This document shows positions 37,203 to 50,340 of a DNA stretch of 64,000 nucleotides, in pieces; position 1 is the first letter of the stretch, and every line of letters starts with the position of its first letter. The notes under the pieces are model-generated. The model was not told the origin of the DNA, searched no databases, and was given only the letters and a program-made list of their open reading frames with translations. The position numbers and the translations under genes were made by a program. The stretch spans positions 1,178,001-1,242,000 of the forward strand of contig RCTD01000008.1 of assembly GCA_014898415.1 (NCBI GenBank), given 5' to 3'. This DNA is from Stromatinia cepivora. Its lineage: Eukaryota; Ascomycota; Leotiomycetes; Helotiales; Sclerotiniaceae.

Positions 37203-38003
37203 AATTATGAAATCCGATTGCACAGTAGTGATTAGAAAGCAAAGCAAATCGAGAAAGGATTAGTATAGCTAATAAAGATGAAATAAAATGAAAATCAGAG
37301 TTTTCATATAATGTTATTGAAGCAAAGTTGAAATACAATAATATAGTTTATAATTTACAATATTATAGACTAGAGCGGAAAGCAGTCTGTATAATGCTGA
37401 TACAGAATCATAACAGAAACGAAGAGTAAGTTCATATAGTTATAAGAAAATATATTATAATACGATTTTATGAATTTTCTTATTATTTTATTTTTACATT
37501 TTTTTATTATCCTGAATTTATTTATTATATATTTTTTAAGATTGTCTTAAAAACCTGAAGATTATCTTTGATATTCATCAAATAATAAGAAATCTTTATA
37601 ATATCGGAATCAAATAATCCTTCGAAGTTCGATTAAAACAATTATAAACAATAGTTCAGATAAATGAAGATATAATTGAAAGGGAAAGGATGGTTTTATA
37701 TAATTAATCAAATATTAAATGAATATATATAGATTACAGGATCCAATATAGTATCTGCTTATAAGATCAATGGTCATATATATTACAATATCGAATTGAA
37801 ATCGGAATACTTAAAGGATGAAGTGAATATGTTATTGTATATTTGTATAACATTCAATGATGATAATGAAATCTTTATCAACGAATATTCAATAGTATAT
37901 ATATTTTGGAGATACTTTAAATCGAAATATACCAAAGTCAATATAATTATAGCCAATATATATATAACGATGATCCAGAATTTCAAATTCCAATCTGATA
38001 TCT

Positions 38004-38193
38004 TGTTACGAACCTCAATTACGAAACTAAGGCTAGCCGAAAGCGGACCGAATTGTACGCTAGTTTGAAGAGTTTTCATCTATATAAAGGGGAATTCTTC
38101 AATATCATTTAGAAGAAGTAATGAAAAGTTTTGATTCTAAACCCAAACCTACTGTTATTCGAAATTAACCGATTCTTTGCTGTAATTCTTACA
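38004..38193 (+). repeat. 5' LTR of element B
   Basis: 190 bp, TGTTACGAACCTC...TTCTTACA, paired with 40068-40257. Confidence 0.87.
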
Positions 38194-39319
38194 ATTCTTT
38201 TTATTCACCCTTGAAAACAACTCGTCGGTTAATTTTGGGAATAACCTCATTTTTTTGATTTATTCGAACCTTCGAAAAACCTTCGAAATTTATTTTCAAA
38301 ATATATACGAATTGGGCCTAAAAATAACCCTTCGAAAACCCTTCGAAATTTACCCTCAAAACACATACGAATTTGGCTTCGAAACGAGCCTTCGAAAACC
38401 CTTCGGAATATTATCGAAAACCTTCGAAAACCCTTCGAAATTCACTTTCGAAATTTACCTTCAAAATATATACGAATTTGATCTCAAAACGAACCTTCGA
38501 AAACTCTTCGGAATATTATCGAAAACCTACCAAAAATACTATGAAAAACCTTCGAATCAAGAAAATCAAGAAAAACAAGAAGAAGGAATTGAAAAGATTT
38601 ATTCGAAAGATATGAATATGATATATGAACCGAACCCTACCCTATTTTACGAAATTCGAAAGCAAATCCTTAAATCATATAAATCATTCAAATAAAAGGA
38701 TGAAAAAACGAAAGTATATGGAAAAAAACCTTCGAAACCCCATCGGAAAAATTGAAGATATTGAAGTTGAAGATATTGAAGTTGAAATAATAATAATGAA
38801 GTTTTTGGTACTACCTTTAAGGAATACAATGAACGGATTTATAATGATGATAATGAAGCCTTTGGTATTATCTGTAAGGAGTACAATGGTATTATCCTTA
38901 AGGAATATAATAAGCGAATTTATATACAATATTAGCTGCATTTCTGTTTCAAATAGAACCCTGGCGGAATACTTGAAGCCTCTTCCCTTTGATAGAATGC
39001 CAGGTTTCTTCCAAAAGAAGGGGTGAAACTAGTTCTTATATAATTCTAAAGAATCATTGGTGAAAACTGATTGCAAACAATCGGATCCATGTCGGAAAGC
39101 TAGTATATTAATTGAAGACGAAATAGTATTTATATTGGAGTCATCATTTTCTTGATACAAATTTAATGGTATTAAGGGATATAATATATTTATATTTCAG
39201 GTTTCAAAAGAAAAAGCAAGTTGAAAACCCCCCCCCTTTTATTATTTATCGAACCTACAGGATCATTAAAATCGACAAAGACATCGATCCAAAAAAGGGA
39301 AGCATTAATATTCCTTACT

Positions 39320-39515
39320 TATTGAATCGAAAGCATACTAAACCAAAAGCATACCGAATTTGAATTGAAAGCATACCAAATCGAAAGCATACTAAATCGA
39401 AAGCATACCGAATCCAAATCGAAAGCATACCGAATCCAAATCAAAAGCATACCGAACCCAAACCAAAAACATACCGAATCCAAATCGAAAGCATACTGAA
39501 TCCGAATCGAAAGCA
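39320..39515 (+). repeat. 16/22-bp minisatellite inside element B
   Basis: Units of AAATCGAAAGCATACC and of 22 bp with an added CGAATC; the 22-bp form dominates here, whereas the 16-bp form dominates in element A. Confidence 0.88.
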
Positions 39516-40067
39516 TACCTATCGAAATCGTATCGAAATCGTATCAAAATCGAATTGAAAGTGGATCGAAAATGAATATACATACAGGGGTTTTTAAATG
39601 ATATTGAAGAGTTTTCAAAGAAATGAGAATGCTGAACTTTATAAAATGAAGATGTAGGCATTATAATTTCATTATTGAAGGAATTATTATGGATTTAATT
39701 GTTGTATAAAGTTCTCCATTGGAGTTTCAGTTTGGTCGACTATTATAAAGTTAGGAATGGAGGAATTAGAAGAATTGAAAGGATTTCGATGGATCTACAA
39801 TGATTTTACGAAAAAGTATACAATATAATATCGATGGTTCTACGAAAAGGTATACAATATAATATCGATGGTTCTACGAAAAGGTATATAATATAATATC
39901 GATGATTCTGCGAAAGGGCATATAATACAATATCGATGAATCTACGATGGTTTCACGAAAAGGCATACAATACAACATCGAATGATATTGATTTCGATTG
40001 GATATTTCAATTTAAATGGTTTCATTTCAAAAGCTTTCGAGGATGAAAGCTTCGGAAGGAAAGGCTC

Positions 40068-40257
40068 TATTACGAATCTCAACTACGAAACTAAAACTAG
40101 CCGAAAGTGGACCGAATTGTACGCTAGTTTGAAAAGTTTTCATCTATATAGAAGGGAATTCTTTAATACCATTTAGAAGAAGTAATGAAAAGTTTTGATT
40201 CTAAACCCAAACCTACTGTTATTCGAAATTAACCGATTCTTTGCTGTGATTCTCATA
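40068..40257 (+). repeat. 3' LTR of element B
   Basis: 190 bp, RIP form TATTACG...TCTCATA, followed by the target duplication TATCT. Confidence 0.87.
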
Positions 40258-43200
40258 TATCTATTCTGATATAATTATTATCGAAGTTTGGGATAAACTG
40301 AAAGAGTATAAAAGGAAATTAGGGGTTACAAACGAAAGTTATCGATCAATATATCAAGATACTGTTTTATTCTTGGTTTTAATATATAATCTTCTAATCG
40401 ATTATCAAAGAGTAATAGATATATTGGATATCCAAATCAATTTTAGTATTGATGATAAAATTAAGCATTTACAGATTAAGAAATTTTATCTTAAAGATAG
40501 ATCAAAACGAATATAAATTGCGAAAAAATTTAGGTATGTTTTTTGATATCAAGAATTAGATTCTGAGACCTCAAATAATATTTGCGATCTGTATCAAAAG
40601 GAAGATCATTATATATGAGACTATCTATATTTAGTGCGAACTAGCAAACTCTTTTATAGTTATCTTTATTATTAAAAAAGAAAAGGATTATCGAATCCAA
40701 AGAAGATTTATTTCAATAAAAAAGACTAAATATACCTTGTTAATAATATCTTTAAATCAGATTCCGATATTAAGGATATAATAAAGGAAGATTATAATTT
40801 GACAAAAGAGATTATTAGTAAGGCTTCCCCTAACAAATAATATACTGATATAGATACTTCTTTATATATATTTGATCAATCTTTATTATTCAGATCAATA
40901 GATTCTATTGTTAAATAAAGAATAAAGGTTAATAAAGGAATGATATATTATCGTTATTAGGGTTTAATAGATATAGTATACGAAGATAATTCTAAAATAC
41001 TACTTTCAAATATATTATATATATCAGGGCTAAAAATAAATTTGTTATTAAAAAAAGGATTTGCGAAATAAGATTACAAAGAGAATTCAACTTTTATTAT
41101 ATATATTTCAAAAAGGATAATAAGAAAATCATCTATATTAAAATATAAAACAGAATATATATAATTTCATATATAACTAAAGAATATAAAGATATAATTC
41201 TTTATTTGAATATATATTAAAATGATTAAGAAAAAGGCTTTTCTTCAAAGATAATCGATAATATCAAAAATATCGATAACGAATTAATATTCAAAGAGAA
41301 AGAGAGATATTTGTTATGATATCAAAGATTCAATCATTTAAGTTCAGATAAGATCAAGAATCTATACAAGGTATCCAATATAATTAAGCTAATAAAGGTT
41401 TCAATTGAATTAGATATTTACAAAGTATATATATTCACCAAAATGATTAATTATATTCTGAAGCAATTGAGTCTATATAAATCAAAGAGATTCGAATTTA
41501 TATATTTCGATATTGTAAAATCATTCCCAAAATCGATTCAAGGGAATTGTTATTTCATATTGATTATCAATAGTTGTACAAAAGTAAATTGGATTATATT
41601 ATTTAAACAAAAAGACAATATAATTCAAATATTGAAAACTTGGAAAAAGAAGATGGAATTGGTTATTAAAGAAAAGATCATTATAATTAGAACTAATAAT
41701 ATATTGGAATTTTTATAAGCTATTTATAAATAGTTATTAAGTATATAATCCGAAATTACAATAATTATTTCCTTATATCAAAACGAATCTGCAAAATGGA
41801 ATATAAGGATTATAGAAACAAATATAAAAATAATATTAAAAGAAACTGAATTATTATTAGAATTTTGGAATAAAACTGTAAAACACAATATTTATATCAG
41901 AAATTATACTAATATTAATCCTGATATAAACAGAATAGATCAATCCCTTATAAAAGCTTTTATAAATACAATACTAGATATAAAAATATATAAAGTTTAG
42001 AGAAACAAATATTATATTTATATTAATCCCAAAATTATTCCGAAAAAGTAAAGATATAACAAATTGCAGGATATTTTGAGAATCGGTATATTCTTAAGAT
42101 ACTCAAAAGTTACAAATAAATATATCAAAATATATTCTCTAGAGTTAGATTATATATTTCGATTAAGTAAAGTAATTATAAATGAATCTTATCGAAAAAA
42201 AGATTTGGATTTTAAATTAAGAAATTGTAAATCAAACTTATAAGGAATAAAGAATATAAAACCAAATCGAAGATTTTGTAATAAATTGACAACAAATAAA
42301 GTACCTTCTTTATCCTCAATATCAAACGCGATACCTATATCATCTTTGTTTCAAATGTTCTCCTCAATAGATATTATATTGAATTTAATGATTGTATTAA
42401 GTATTTCAATTGTTGAATTGAAATCAAGTAAATTAGATATATTAATATTAATATATAATAAAGATGAAGATAGTAATATTCAGAAAACAAATCAAGAATC
42501 TTCTTTCAAGGATATTTCAGATATCGAATTCATTATTTTAAAGGTTCTAATCTAAAAGTCAACTTTTGTAGATTTTGAATCTGTATCAGAAGCAAAATTT
42601 AAGATTGTCTTAAATTTTGCTAATAAATTTATTTCAGTAAAATCAAAAAGCAAAGTAAATCTATAATCATTTGAAATTGAATAAAAGAATATAATGGATT
42701 TTGAAAACGAATCCTTAAAGTATTTAATACGAAAACGGAAAAAAGATATGGAATAAGATCTTGAAGGAAAATAGGAAAGCAAGATTATAAAAATATTGAT
42801 TACAATATCTATACAGATCAAAACTCAAGAAAGTATAAAACATATTATAATTATAATCCCAATTATTTATAAAATAAATTTTTATATCAAAAACAAAATT
42901 GTTTCAAATTTCATAATTTCATTAATAGATATAGATAATACAAAAGATATAATATATTCAGTTAAAGAAATTTTAGGAATCAAAATATTAAGAATTTATA
43001 AAAAAGTAATATCGGATTGAGAATACTTTGAAAAATAGAAGGAAGTTATTCAAAAGGAAATTATATTTTTGATTCAAAATGATATTTGAAAAGAATATAT
43101 ACTTTTTAAAGGAAATAATTTGGTTTTGATGAAATAGATATTTACAATTAAGATTAAAGATAATAAAATAGAACAATTCAAAATAAAATTAATAATTCGA

Positions 43201-44606
43201 AGGTTCAATTAAATATTAAGAAAAGATTATAACGAAATATTTGTATTAACAATAAGATTAAATATATTCAAATTATTCTTAATTATTATTACAAAAGAAA
43301 ATTTGGAATATTTATATTTCGATATCAAAAATGCCTTTATTGAATTATATTTAAAGGAAGAAATCTATCTCGAATTATTTTAAAGTATCAAAATCGAAAA
43401 GGGATATATATTACAAATTCTATAAAGTTTATATAATTTAAAACAAACTAAAAGGGATCAAAGTTTATTATTGAAAAAAGAGCTTTTAAGTATGGGCTTT
43501 ATATAAAGTTTGACAGATTTATATTTATATATATCTAAAGACCATAATATAATATTATTAGTATATATTAATGATATCGTTATTGTATTATATACATTAT
43601 TATAAATCATTTAATTTGATGAAAAACTATCAATCCATTTTAACATTAAGAATCTAAGGGAGATTAGTAAGATTCTAAGTATTAGGATCATTTACAATAG
43701 AAAAGCGTATATATTAATTATAGATCAAAAAGAATATCTCAATATTATATTAATCAAATACAATATTATATATGGATAATACTAAACCAAAAAACTATTA
43801 ATAATGGATTATACTTATCTCCGGCCAATAACCAATAACAATGAACTAATAAATATAAACAAATATCAATAATGAATAGGAAATATGATTTATCCAATAA
43901 TATACATTCGATTAAATATAACATTCTCAATTGGAAGATTTTCACAATTTATAGCAAAACTAACAAAATATTATATTATAACTTTAAAGAATTTAATACG
44001 ATATCTATAATCAACAATCAAATAAAAACTATAATTCAGATTAAAAGAAGTATAATCTAATATTTACAAAGAATACAATATACTTGATAATATAATAAAG
44101 ATATATATAGATATAGATTAGATTAATAACAAATATAATTGGAAAAGTGTTTTAAGAAGAATTGTAATATTCTATAAAAGCCTTATATTATAGATTAACA
44201 AGAAATAAATATCTATAATTATCTTCAGTATAGAATTAGAATATATTACGATAACAATATTTATCAAACAAAGAAGATGAATTGTACAAATACTCAAAGA
44301 TTTATTTAGATCAAATTATATTGAAAAGAACGAAAATATAATTCAAATATTTGATAACAATCAGGGCATTTTAACTTTAACTAAGAACCCATATTTACAT
44401 AAACAATCCAAATATATAAATATCAATTATTATTTTATCAAGGATTTGATAAAAAAGGAGAAAATCGCTATTAGTTATATCAATACATACAATATAATTA
44501 CTAACAAAATGACGAAATTTTATACAAGGATTACTTTCGAAAGATTCAAGAAAATATTAGGATTAGTAATTTAAAAAGATCGAATAGGATATCCTTAATA
44601 AAGGAA

Positions 44607-44772
44607 TATTGAAAATAAGGCTATTATAGGATTAGAATTGAGATTATATAATTACAATAATGCACAGACCATATTTGGGGATAATCTCAGTTTTACTCCT
44701 ATTAGAAATATAGATCCTTAGTTCAATCTATATAATCAACAATACTACTACTTCCTACACCAAAAGTTAACA
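44607..44772 (+). repeat. 3' LTR of C1
   Basis: 166 bp, TATTGAAAATAAGG...AAAGTTAACA, more mutated than the 5' copy; followed by the target duplication TCAAT. Confidence 0.88.
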
Positions 44773-45756
44773 TCAATCGATATTTATAGTATAAAGGGCA
44801 AAGTTCGAAAAAATATAATTCCAAAAGATTAATATTCTATTCAATATATAAAAGGAGTTTATATTTCGATAATATATCAATTAAAAGTATTATTCGCTTT
44901 TTCTTTTGTTGTTTAGATTATCAATCCCAAAAAAGAAAATACGAAATTAATAAATAAAATAATCCAATAGTAAATAGATAATCCAATCAAAGGATTGAAA
45001 TTCGTATTATTTGATCTCAATTCATTAAAACTAATAATATTCACAAATATATTATTTATTAACAATCAAGACCTATTCTTACAAATCGAATATATTATTA
45101 TATTAATGAATAAAAATAATAGAATAAATCTAATTCATTAATCATCTATTAAATGCAAAAAGATTATTAAGAGTATATTAACATCAAAACTTTATAATAT
45201 AATCTTAGGATTCGATATTAATATAATATTTAAGAATATTATCAAAGGTATATTATTAAAGTAGAAAGTATTATTAATCATATATATAGATTCGAAATCA
45301 CTTTACAATTATTTATCAAAATTAAATTCAATTTGAAAGAAAAGATTAATGATCGATTTGATAGCTTTATAATAATTATATAAATAAAAAGAGATAATAA
45401 AAATCAAATAGATTAATGAAGAATCTAATCTTATTGATATAATAATGAAAGCAAAATTATATTAGATTTTTAAAGATCTTATAGAAAACAATATAATCAA
45501 GATTAAAATTATAAAATGAATAAAGAGATTAAAATATAATAAAAAGAAAATAGTATAAATATAGAAATTAAAGAACGAATACAAAATAAGAATCATTATA
45601 AATATATATTCAATTTGTTGGATATATAATTATTTTATGTATAGATTAATTTGAATAAAGGAATAAAACAAAAGTTAGGATTGGAAAGAATATCCATTTG
45701 TCGGGTATATATATTTCTAGAGTATTTGATATTTCGATTTTAAGAGAAATTGCCAA

Positions 45757-45962
45757 TATCGGAATATGAATTATATATATAATAAGGATGGTAAGGATCA
45801 TATATTTATTAGTACTCGTATTAATGCTTCGGTATATATTATTATATAGTTCTTCACTTTTTATAGATTCTAGTTCTCTAAGCAAATCAAAATGTATTAA
45901 TTATCAAGAGTATTCTACGTTCGTTGATAAGCTTTACTTCCCTGTATACAGTTATCCCGATA
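45757..45962 (+). repeat. 3' LTR of C2
   Basis: 206 bp, TATCGGAATATG...TTATCCCGATA, strongly RIP-mutated in its first half (CACGTG lost to TATATA). It directly abuts a Gypsy LTR relic. Confidence 0.85.
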
Positions 45963-46236
45963 GATATTATTAGTAAAATTAAGAAACTTTACAAAAAAAC
46001 AGTTTTATTATTAGAGGCAAATGTATAATTGATGATATATTATTATTCGATTAGAAAACTTTATAAAATTTCTGTATTTACTAAAATCTAGTATACAATT
46101 AATAGTTTATTATTGTTGTGATATTGTTCTTTATTGGATTTAAAAGAAGGGGATTCTTTTAGATAAAAAAAGGATAATGAAAAGTTTGACTATTGTTTTA
46201 AGACTAATTGATTCTTTGTCATTTGTGACTCTGATA
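45963..46236 (+). repeat. 5'-truncated relic of a G3-type Gypsy LTR
   Basis: Aligns with the G3 LTRs from their base 19 (GATATTATTAGTAAAA) to their end (TGTGACTCTGATA). The first 18 bases are replaced by the C2 LTR. No partner LTR or internal sequence adjoins it. Confidence 0.75.
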
Positions 46237-46244
46237 TAAAATAA

Positions 46245-46363
46245 TAGAATAATAAAATAATAAAATAATAAAATAATAAAATAATAAAATAATAAAATAA
46301 TAAAATAATAAAATAATAAAATAATAAAATAATAAAATAATAAAATAATAAAATAATAAAATA
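46245..46363 (+). repeat. (AAAATAAT)n microsatellite
   Basis: About 15 nearly perfect copies of the 8-bp unit immediately after the Gypsy LTR relic, followed by a duplicated AAATATTATAAAAAATTAAT segment. Confidence 0.93.
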
Positions 46364-46423
46364 AATATTATAAAAAATTAATAAAATAAATATTATAAAA
46401 AATTAATAAATCAAAAATTTATT

Positions 46424-46612
46424 TATTGATTAAAATTTATTGATTAAAATTTATTGATTAAAATATGATTAATTGATTAAAATTTATTGATTAAAATTTA
46501 TTGATTAAAATTTATTGATTAAAATTTATTGATTAAAATTTATTGATTAAAATTTATTGATTAAAATTTATTGATTAAAATTTATTGATTAAAATTTATT
46601 TATTAAAACTTA
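46424..46612 (+). repeat. 14-bp minisatellite (AAAATTTATTGATT)n
   Basis: About thirteen copies with one variant (ATGATTAATTGATT). Lies between the microsatellite and G3. Confidence 0.92.
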
Positions 46613-46975
46613 TTTACAATTAATAAACAAAAAATAACAATTATTAATTCAAAAGAGATTATATATATCAATTATAATTATAAATATAAATATATAATTG
46701 ATCGACCGACCCAACCCCACTACTATAATCAATTATAAAAATACTCTTAGTATATTAAAAAAAACTTTAAAAAAAACTTTATAAAAACTCTTTAATATAA
46801 AATTATATCGATCTAGCGATATTTATTATTTTTTTAATATTTCTTTATAGAATTATAAAAAGATAATTTATTTTTTTTATAAAATTAAAAAAAATAATAA
46901 AAGGTTTTAATATTCATTATAAATATATAATCGATTAATTTTATTTAATTTTATTCAATTTTATAAATCTCAATC
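46613..46975. other. AT-rich unassigned DNA
   Basis: Contains a short GC-rich phrase (GATCGACCGACCCAACCCCACTA near 46700) in otherwise AT-only sequence and A-runs; no coding or repeat family recognised. Confidence 0.35.
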
Positions 46976-47072
46976 TTTATAACAAAATCCCAAAATCCAT
47001 TTCCTATAACAAAACCTCCAAAATCCATTTCCTATAACAAAACCTCCAAAATCCATTTCCTATAACAAAACC
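46976..47072 (+). repeat. 28-bp tandem repeat, about 3.5 copies
   Basis: Unit CCAAAATCCATTTCCTATAA plus CAAAACCT. Followed at 47158-47186 by a CA-rich run (ACACACACAC). Confidence 0.92.
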
Positions 47073-47230
47073 CTCAAAACTCTCAAAATCTCAAAATTTC
47101 AAAAATTCATTTTTTTATTTTAAATCCTAATTATTCTATTTAATTATCTCACCCAGTCACACACACACACAACACATACACACAACTTAGAACTTAAAAG
47201 AGACTCTTACAAAAGGAAAATATATTTAAT

Positions 47231-47521
47231 TGTTACGATTGTTGGAAGGATATTGCTAGTAAAACTAGAAATCTCTACAAGGAAACAGCTTCATTGTTAA
47301 AGGCCAGCATACAACCAACAATCTATTATCGATTGATTAGAAAACTCTATAAAATCTCTGTATTCATTAAACTCTAATATATAATCGATAACTTGTTATC
47401 ATTCCGATATCGTTCTTTATTGAACTTAAAAGAAAAAGATTCTTTTAGTTAGAAAAGGATAATAGAAAGTTTTATAATTGTTTTAGAACTAATTGATTCT
47501 TTACCATCTATAATTCTAATA
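47231..47521 (+). repeat. 5' LTR of G3
   Basis: 291 bp starting TGTTACGATTGTTGGAAGG, with CCATCTATAATTCTAATA at the end as the RIP form of CCATCTGTGACTCTGACA in the 3' copy. The leader after it (ATTCTTTTCATTC...AATTCGTC) is shared with elements A and B. Confidence 0.9.
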
Positions 47522-49499
47522 ATTCTTTTCATTCTCCCTTCAGGAATAATTCGTCAATTAATCACTATCGGTACCCCTTCGAGTAATCATAATAGGAACA
47601 AAAAGTATTCTAGATCTATCGACCAATTTAAATACCTTGTAAATTCGAGGGGAAAATGTATCGAGGATTTAGAGCGGTAACGAAAATGAAGTATCGATAT
47701 CAAATCGTCAACCCATTATGTAGTTTGAAGTAGAATTAGTATAAAGATTCGAAAACATATAAAAGGAATTCGAAATCTTCAGATCAGAAAATCAATAATA
47801 GATCGAGGAAACTTTTGTTTGTTTTATACAAGAAAGAGCAATTAGCTTATCGATAATAATCATTAATAATAGGAAGGCAATACTCAATTCTATTCTAGTT
47901 CTTTAAAGAAGATCTCCGAAATTTCAAAAACTCTTATTTTATAAGGGTTCTATTATTATAAAAGCAAAAGACTTCTTTTTTCAAATTGAACTTATATTTC
48001 AGAACAACAATAGATACTACTTTCCGATAAATCAAAAGAAAATAGATTATATTATCTAATACTTCCAAAAACAATCTTTTGCGATTTAGTATCGATATAA
48101 AAACGGGATAACAAATTTTAATATAATGTAGAAAAAGTTCAGGGAATATATATACAATATAATATTAAACAAAGGCAATTGCCAGTGTTTAATTATACAA
48201 CAAATAATTTATACCAAATAATAATCTATATAAAGTGTAAATAGTTTTGTAGTATACTTTGATAATTTAAAAGAAAAAATCAAATCGAAGATGGATAATA
48301 TTTGAAAAGAATATTTTTTAGTTGATCTATTCCTTTATATTACAAAAAGAATTTCGGAATTATTTTAACAATTAGAAAGTAGAAACAAATTGATTAAGCA
48401 AATATATCATTTAAAGAATATAGATAAAATGTACTGTATTACAGATTCCTCCGATATATTTTATAGTTGAAAATAGGGTAATCTTTTTATATAATTCAAT
48501 TACCCTTTTAATTTCCTTTAAAACAAATAATTTCAGAAATAGAATAATTCATTATCGATTAGTAGTATATAATTACAGTTTCAATATTCCAAATCTCTTT
48601 TTACGGAAAAGAAAGATAAAGGAACTTCGAAGGAAGGTTATCAAGAATAAAAACTGCAATGTTATCATTATTAACAATTGGGCTATTATTCGAAAAAGTA
48701 TATCAATCTATATATTTATCGATAATGTAAGAGTAACTATTTAATTTATAATTACTCTGTATATCCTTTGCAAAATAATAGTCAGGGAAATATTGCAACC
48801 CAATAATAACTTTAACCATTTCGATGACCTTGGATCTTCAACAAAAAAGATACACTATTCTAATTATCGAAGCAAACTTTAAGATCGATAACATTCCGAT
48901 AAAAATGTGCTATTTTATCGATTCCAGAGTGCAAATTAATATTATTCAATAAAACAAATGTATCGAATGGGATTGAACCCTTGATCCCGGTAAAAACCCT
49001 TTATTAGTATTGATTAATAGTATTAGTATACCTTTTTATAGTAATTATTAATTCGTTATCGAAATAACAAATGAATATAAAGAAAAAAGGATATATATTC
49101 ATCAATTCATTACTGCCACTCTGGATCTACCAGAAATCGATGCTATTTTAAAGCTATCTTGATTTCAAATGGTAAACTTTGATATCGATTAATAATCGAC
49201 TTCGTTCCGCTTTAGATTTGTATTACAAGATCTCGAAATGATAATGATTAAGGAATTGTACAAAGAAATAAAGACCGAGATTAAAATCTGTATATTATTA
49301 TCTAAAATTCAACTAACTATAAGAATATTACCAAATTCTAAGAATATCCTTATATTATTATTCTTATAAATATCTTTTGAATATAAAGAATACAAAGAAG
49401 TCTTTTTAAAAGATAAAAACAGTATACTATTCGATCATTATCCGATAAAACACTATATTGATCTCGAATCCAGATCAACCCCCTTTTTGAAAACCAATA

Positions 49500-50340
49500 T
49501 ATATTTTTTCGAAAAAGGAACTAATAATTCTACAAGAATATTTTGAAGAATACCAAAAGAAAGATTGAATTCGTTACTCGATTAGCTTCGTTAAAGCCCC
49601 AATTATATTTATTCCAAAAAAAGGAAATGGTTATCAATTATATATCGATTATTATAGCTTCAATAGAATTACGAAAAAGGACTATACCCCTTTACCCCTA
49701 ATTAGCAAATCGTTGGATCATTTAAAACAAAGGATCTTTTTCACAAAGCTCGATTTCAAAGATATATATCATCAAATATATATACAAAAAAGCAATGAAT
49801 GGAAAATAGCATTCTGTATTTGCTACAAACAATTCGAATACCTAGTTATGCCTTTCGATCTGATCAATGCCCCCATTACCTTTCAGATATATATCAATTA
49901 AGCACTTGTTGATCTTATAAATAATATTTGTATTATATACCTTAATGATATTCTTATTTATTTCAAAAATAGGGAAACCTATATTGTTGATATTTATAAA
50001 ATCCTCGCCAGATTACTTAAATATAAGCTCTATACCAAATTAAAGAAATATATATTCTATATACACAAAATGGAATTCCTAGGTTTTATTGTATCAAAGA
50101 AGGGCATTATTATAAAACCAAATAGAATTCAAACCATTATTGAATGACCTGTATCGATATCCTTCTACGAAGTTCAAATCTTCTTAGGTTTTGCGAATTT
50201 CTATCGATGATTTATCATGATCTATTCGTGAATCGTTTATGATTTAACAAATCTATTATAAGATACCAAAAAGGGAAAGATTGTATTGGAATTCAAATAG
50301 ATAAGAAAGATTCAAAATGCTTTTGATAATTTAAAAGAAA
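49500..50340 (+). pseudogene. G3 reverse transcriptase / RNase H relic
   Basis: A 62-codon open block (49713-49901) reads FFTKLDFKDIYHQIYI, WKIAFCICYKQFEYLVMPFD and NAPITFQIYIN, the standard RT palm of chromodomain Gypsy elements. The active site follows as YLNDILIYF for the usual YLDDILIYS (near 49940), then the thumb and connection with FLGFANFYRRFI near 50185. Interrupted by several TAA/TGA stops at expected Trp or Gln codons. Confidence 0.88.

Larger units (their letters stand above)
38004..40257 (+). mobile_element. Element B: non-autonomous LTR retrotransposon, sister of A
   Basis: Two 190-bp LTRs (38004-38193, 40068-40257) with exact target duplication TATCT (37999-38003, 40258-40262). 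Same internal order as element A: leader, CCTTCGAAAACCC repeats (38260-38560; open for 146 codons at 38255-38695 with a repeated LRKPFEI / QNIYEFGLET pattern), a pol fragment ending PFDRMPGFFQKKG near 39020, minisatellite (39320-39515), ACGAAAAGGTATA repeats (39800-39970) and a polypurine tract before the 3' LTR. It lies in the 5' internal region of C1. Its LTRs lack 2 bp relative to A (TTATTCGAAATTAACC versus TTATTCGAATATTAACC and a GAAAG difference). Confidence 0.88.
37037..44772 (+). mobile_element. C1: full-length Ty1/Copia retrotransposon, decayed, carrying element B
   Basis: Two 166-bp LTRs (37037-37202, 44607-44772) begin TGTTGGAAATGAGG (RIP form TATTGAAAATAAGG in the 3' copy) and end AGTTAACA/AGTTAATA; the target duplication TCAAT is exact on both sides (37032-37036, 44773-44777). 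Net length without B is about 5.5 kb, normal for Copia. Pol is on the plus strand: integrase in the open block 41443-41718 (FIYFDIVKSFPKSIQGNCYF, IIRTNNILEF for the usual LRSDNGGEF), RT at about 43250-43700 (YFDIKNAFIELYLKEEIYLE, LLVYINDIVI for the usual YVDDI), RNase H to 44560. It sits in C2 between RT and RNase H sequence, so C2 is older. Confidence 0.87.
31038..45962 (+). mobile_element. C2: decayed Ty1/Copia retrotransposon carrying nested C1
   Basis: Bounded by two 206-bp LTRs in the same orientation (31038-31243, 45757-45962). Net length without the nested C1 is about 7.2 kb. Pol is readable in pieces on the plus strand: integrase at about 35160-35690 (YINNKPILYIINKETRFQ, then the NFVNKEF and VINDIIDFNGIVFILLVSG region), RT at about 36380-37030 (LYTSSIQSN and following), and RNase H at 44780-45560 after the C1 insertion, ending in QRSYERREITEIKW-like sequence decayed by stops. 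A decayed gag-type zinc knuckle lies near 34200. This pattern matches a fungal Copia lineage. The 5' flank is G2 integrase, while the 3' flank is a Gypsy LTR relic; the expected target duplication is absent. Confidence 0.78.

Noticed and set aside
39390..39661. Minus-strand ORFs over the element B minisatellite
   Set aside because: Same minisatellite artefact as in element A.
46245..47072. Tandem arrays as centromere, telomere or CRISPR-like structure
   Set aside because: Units are short, AT-only and without spacers; no TTAGGG-type repeats and no large satellite array.
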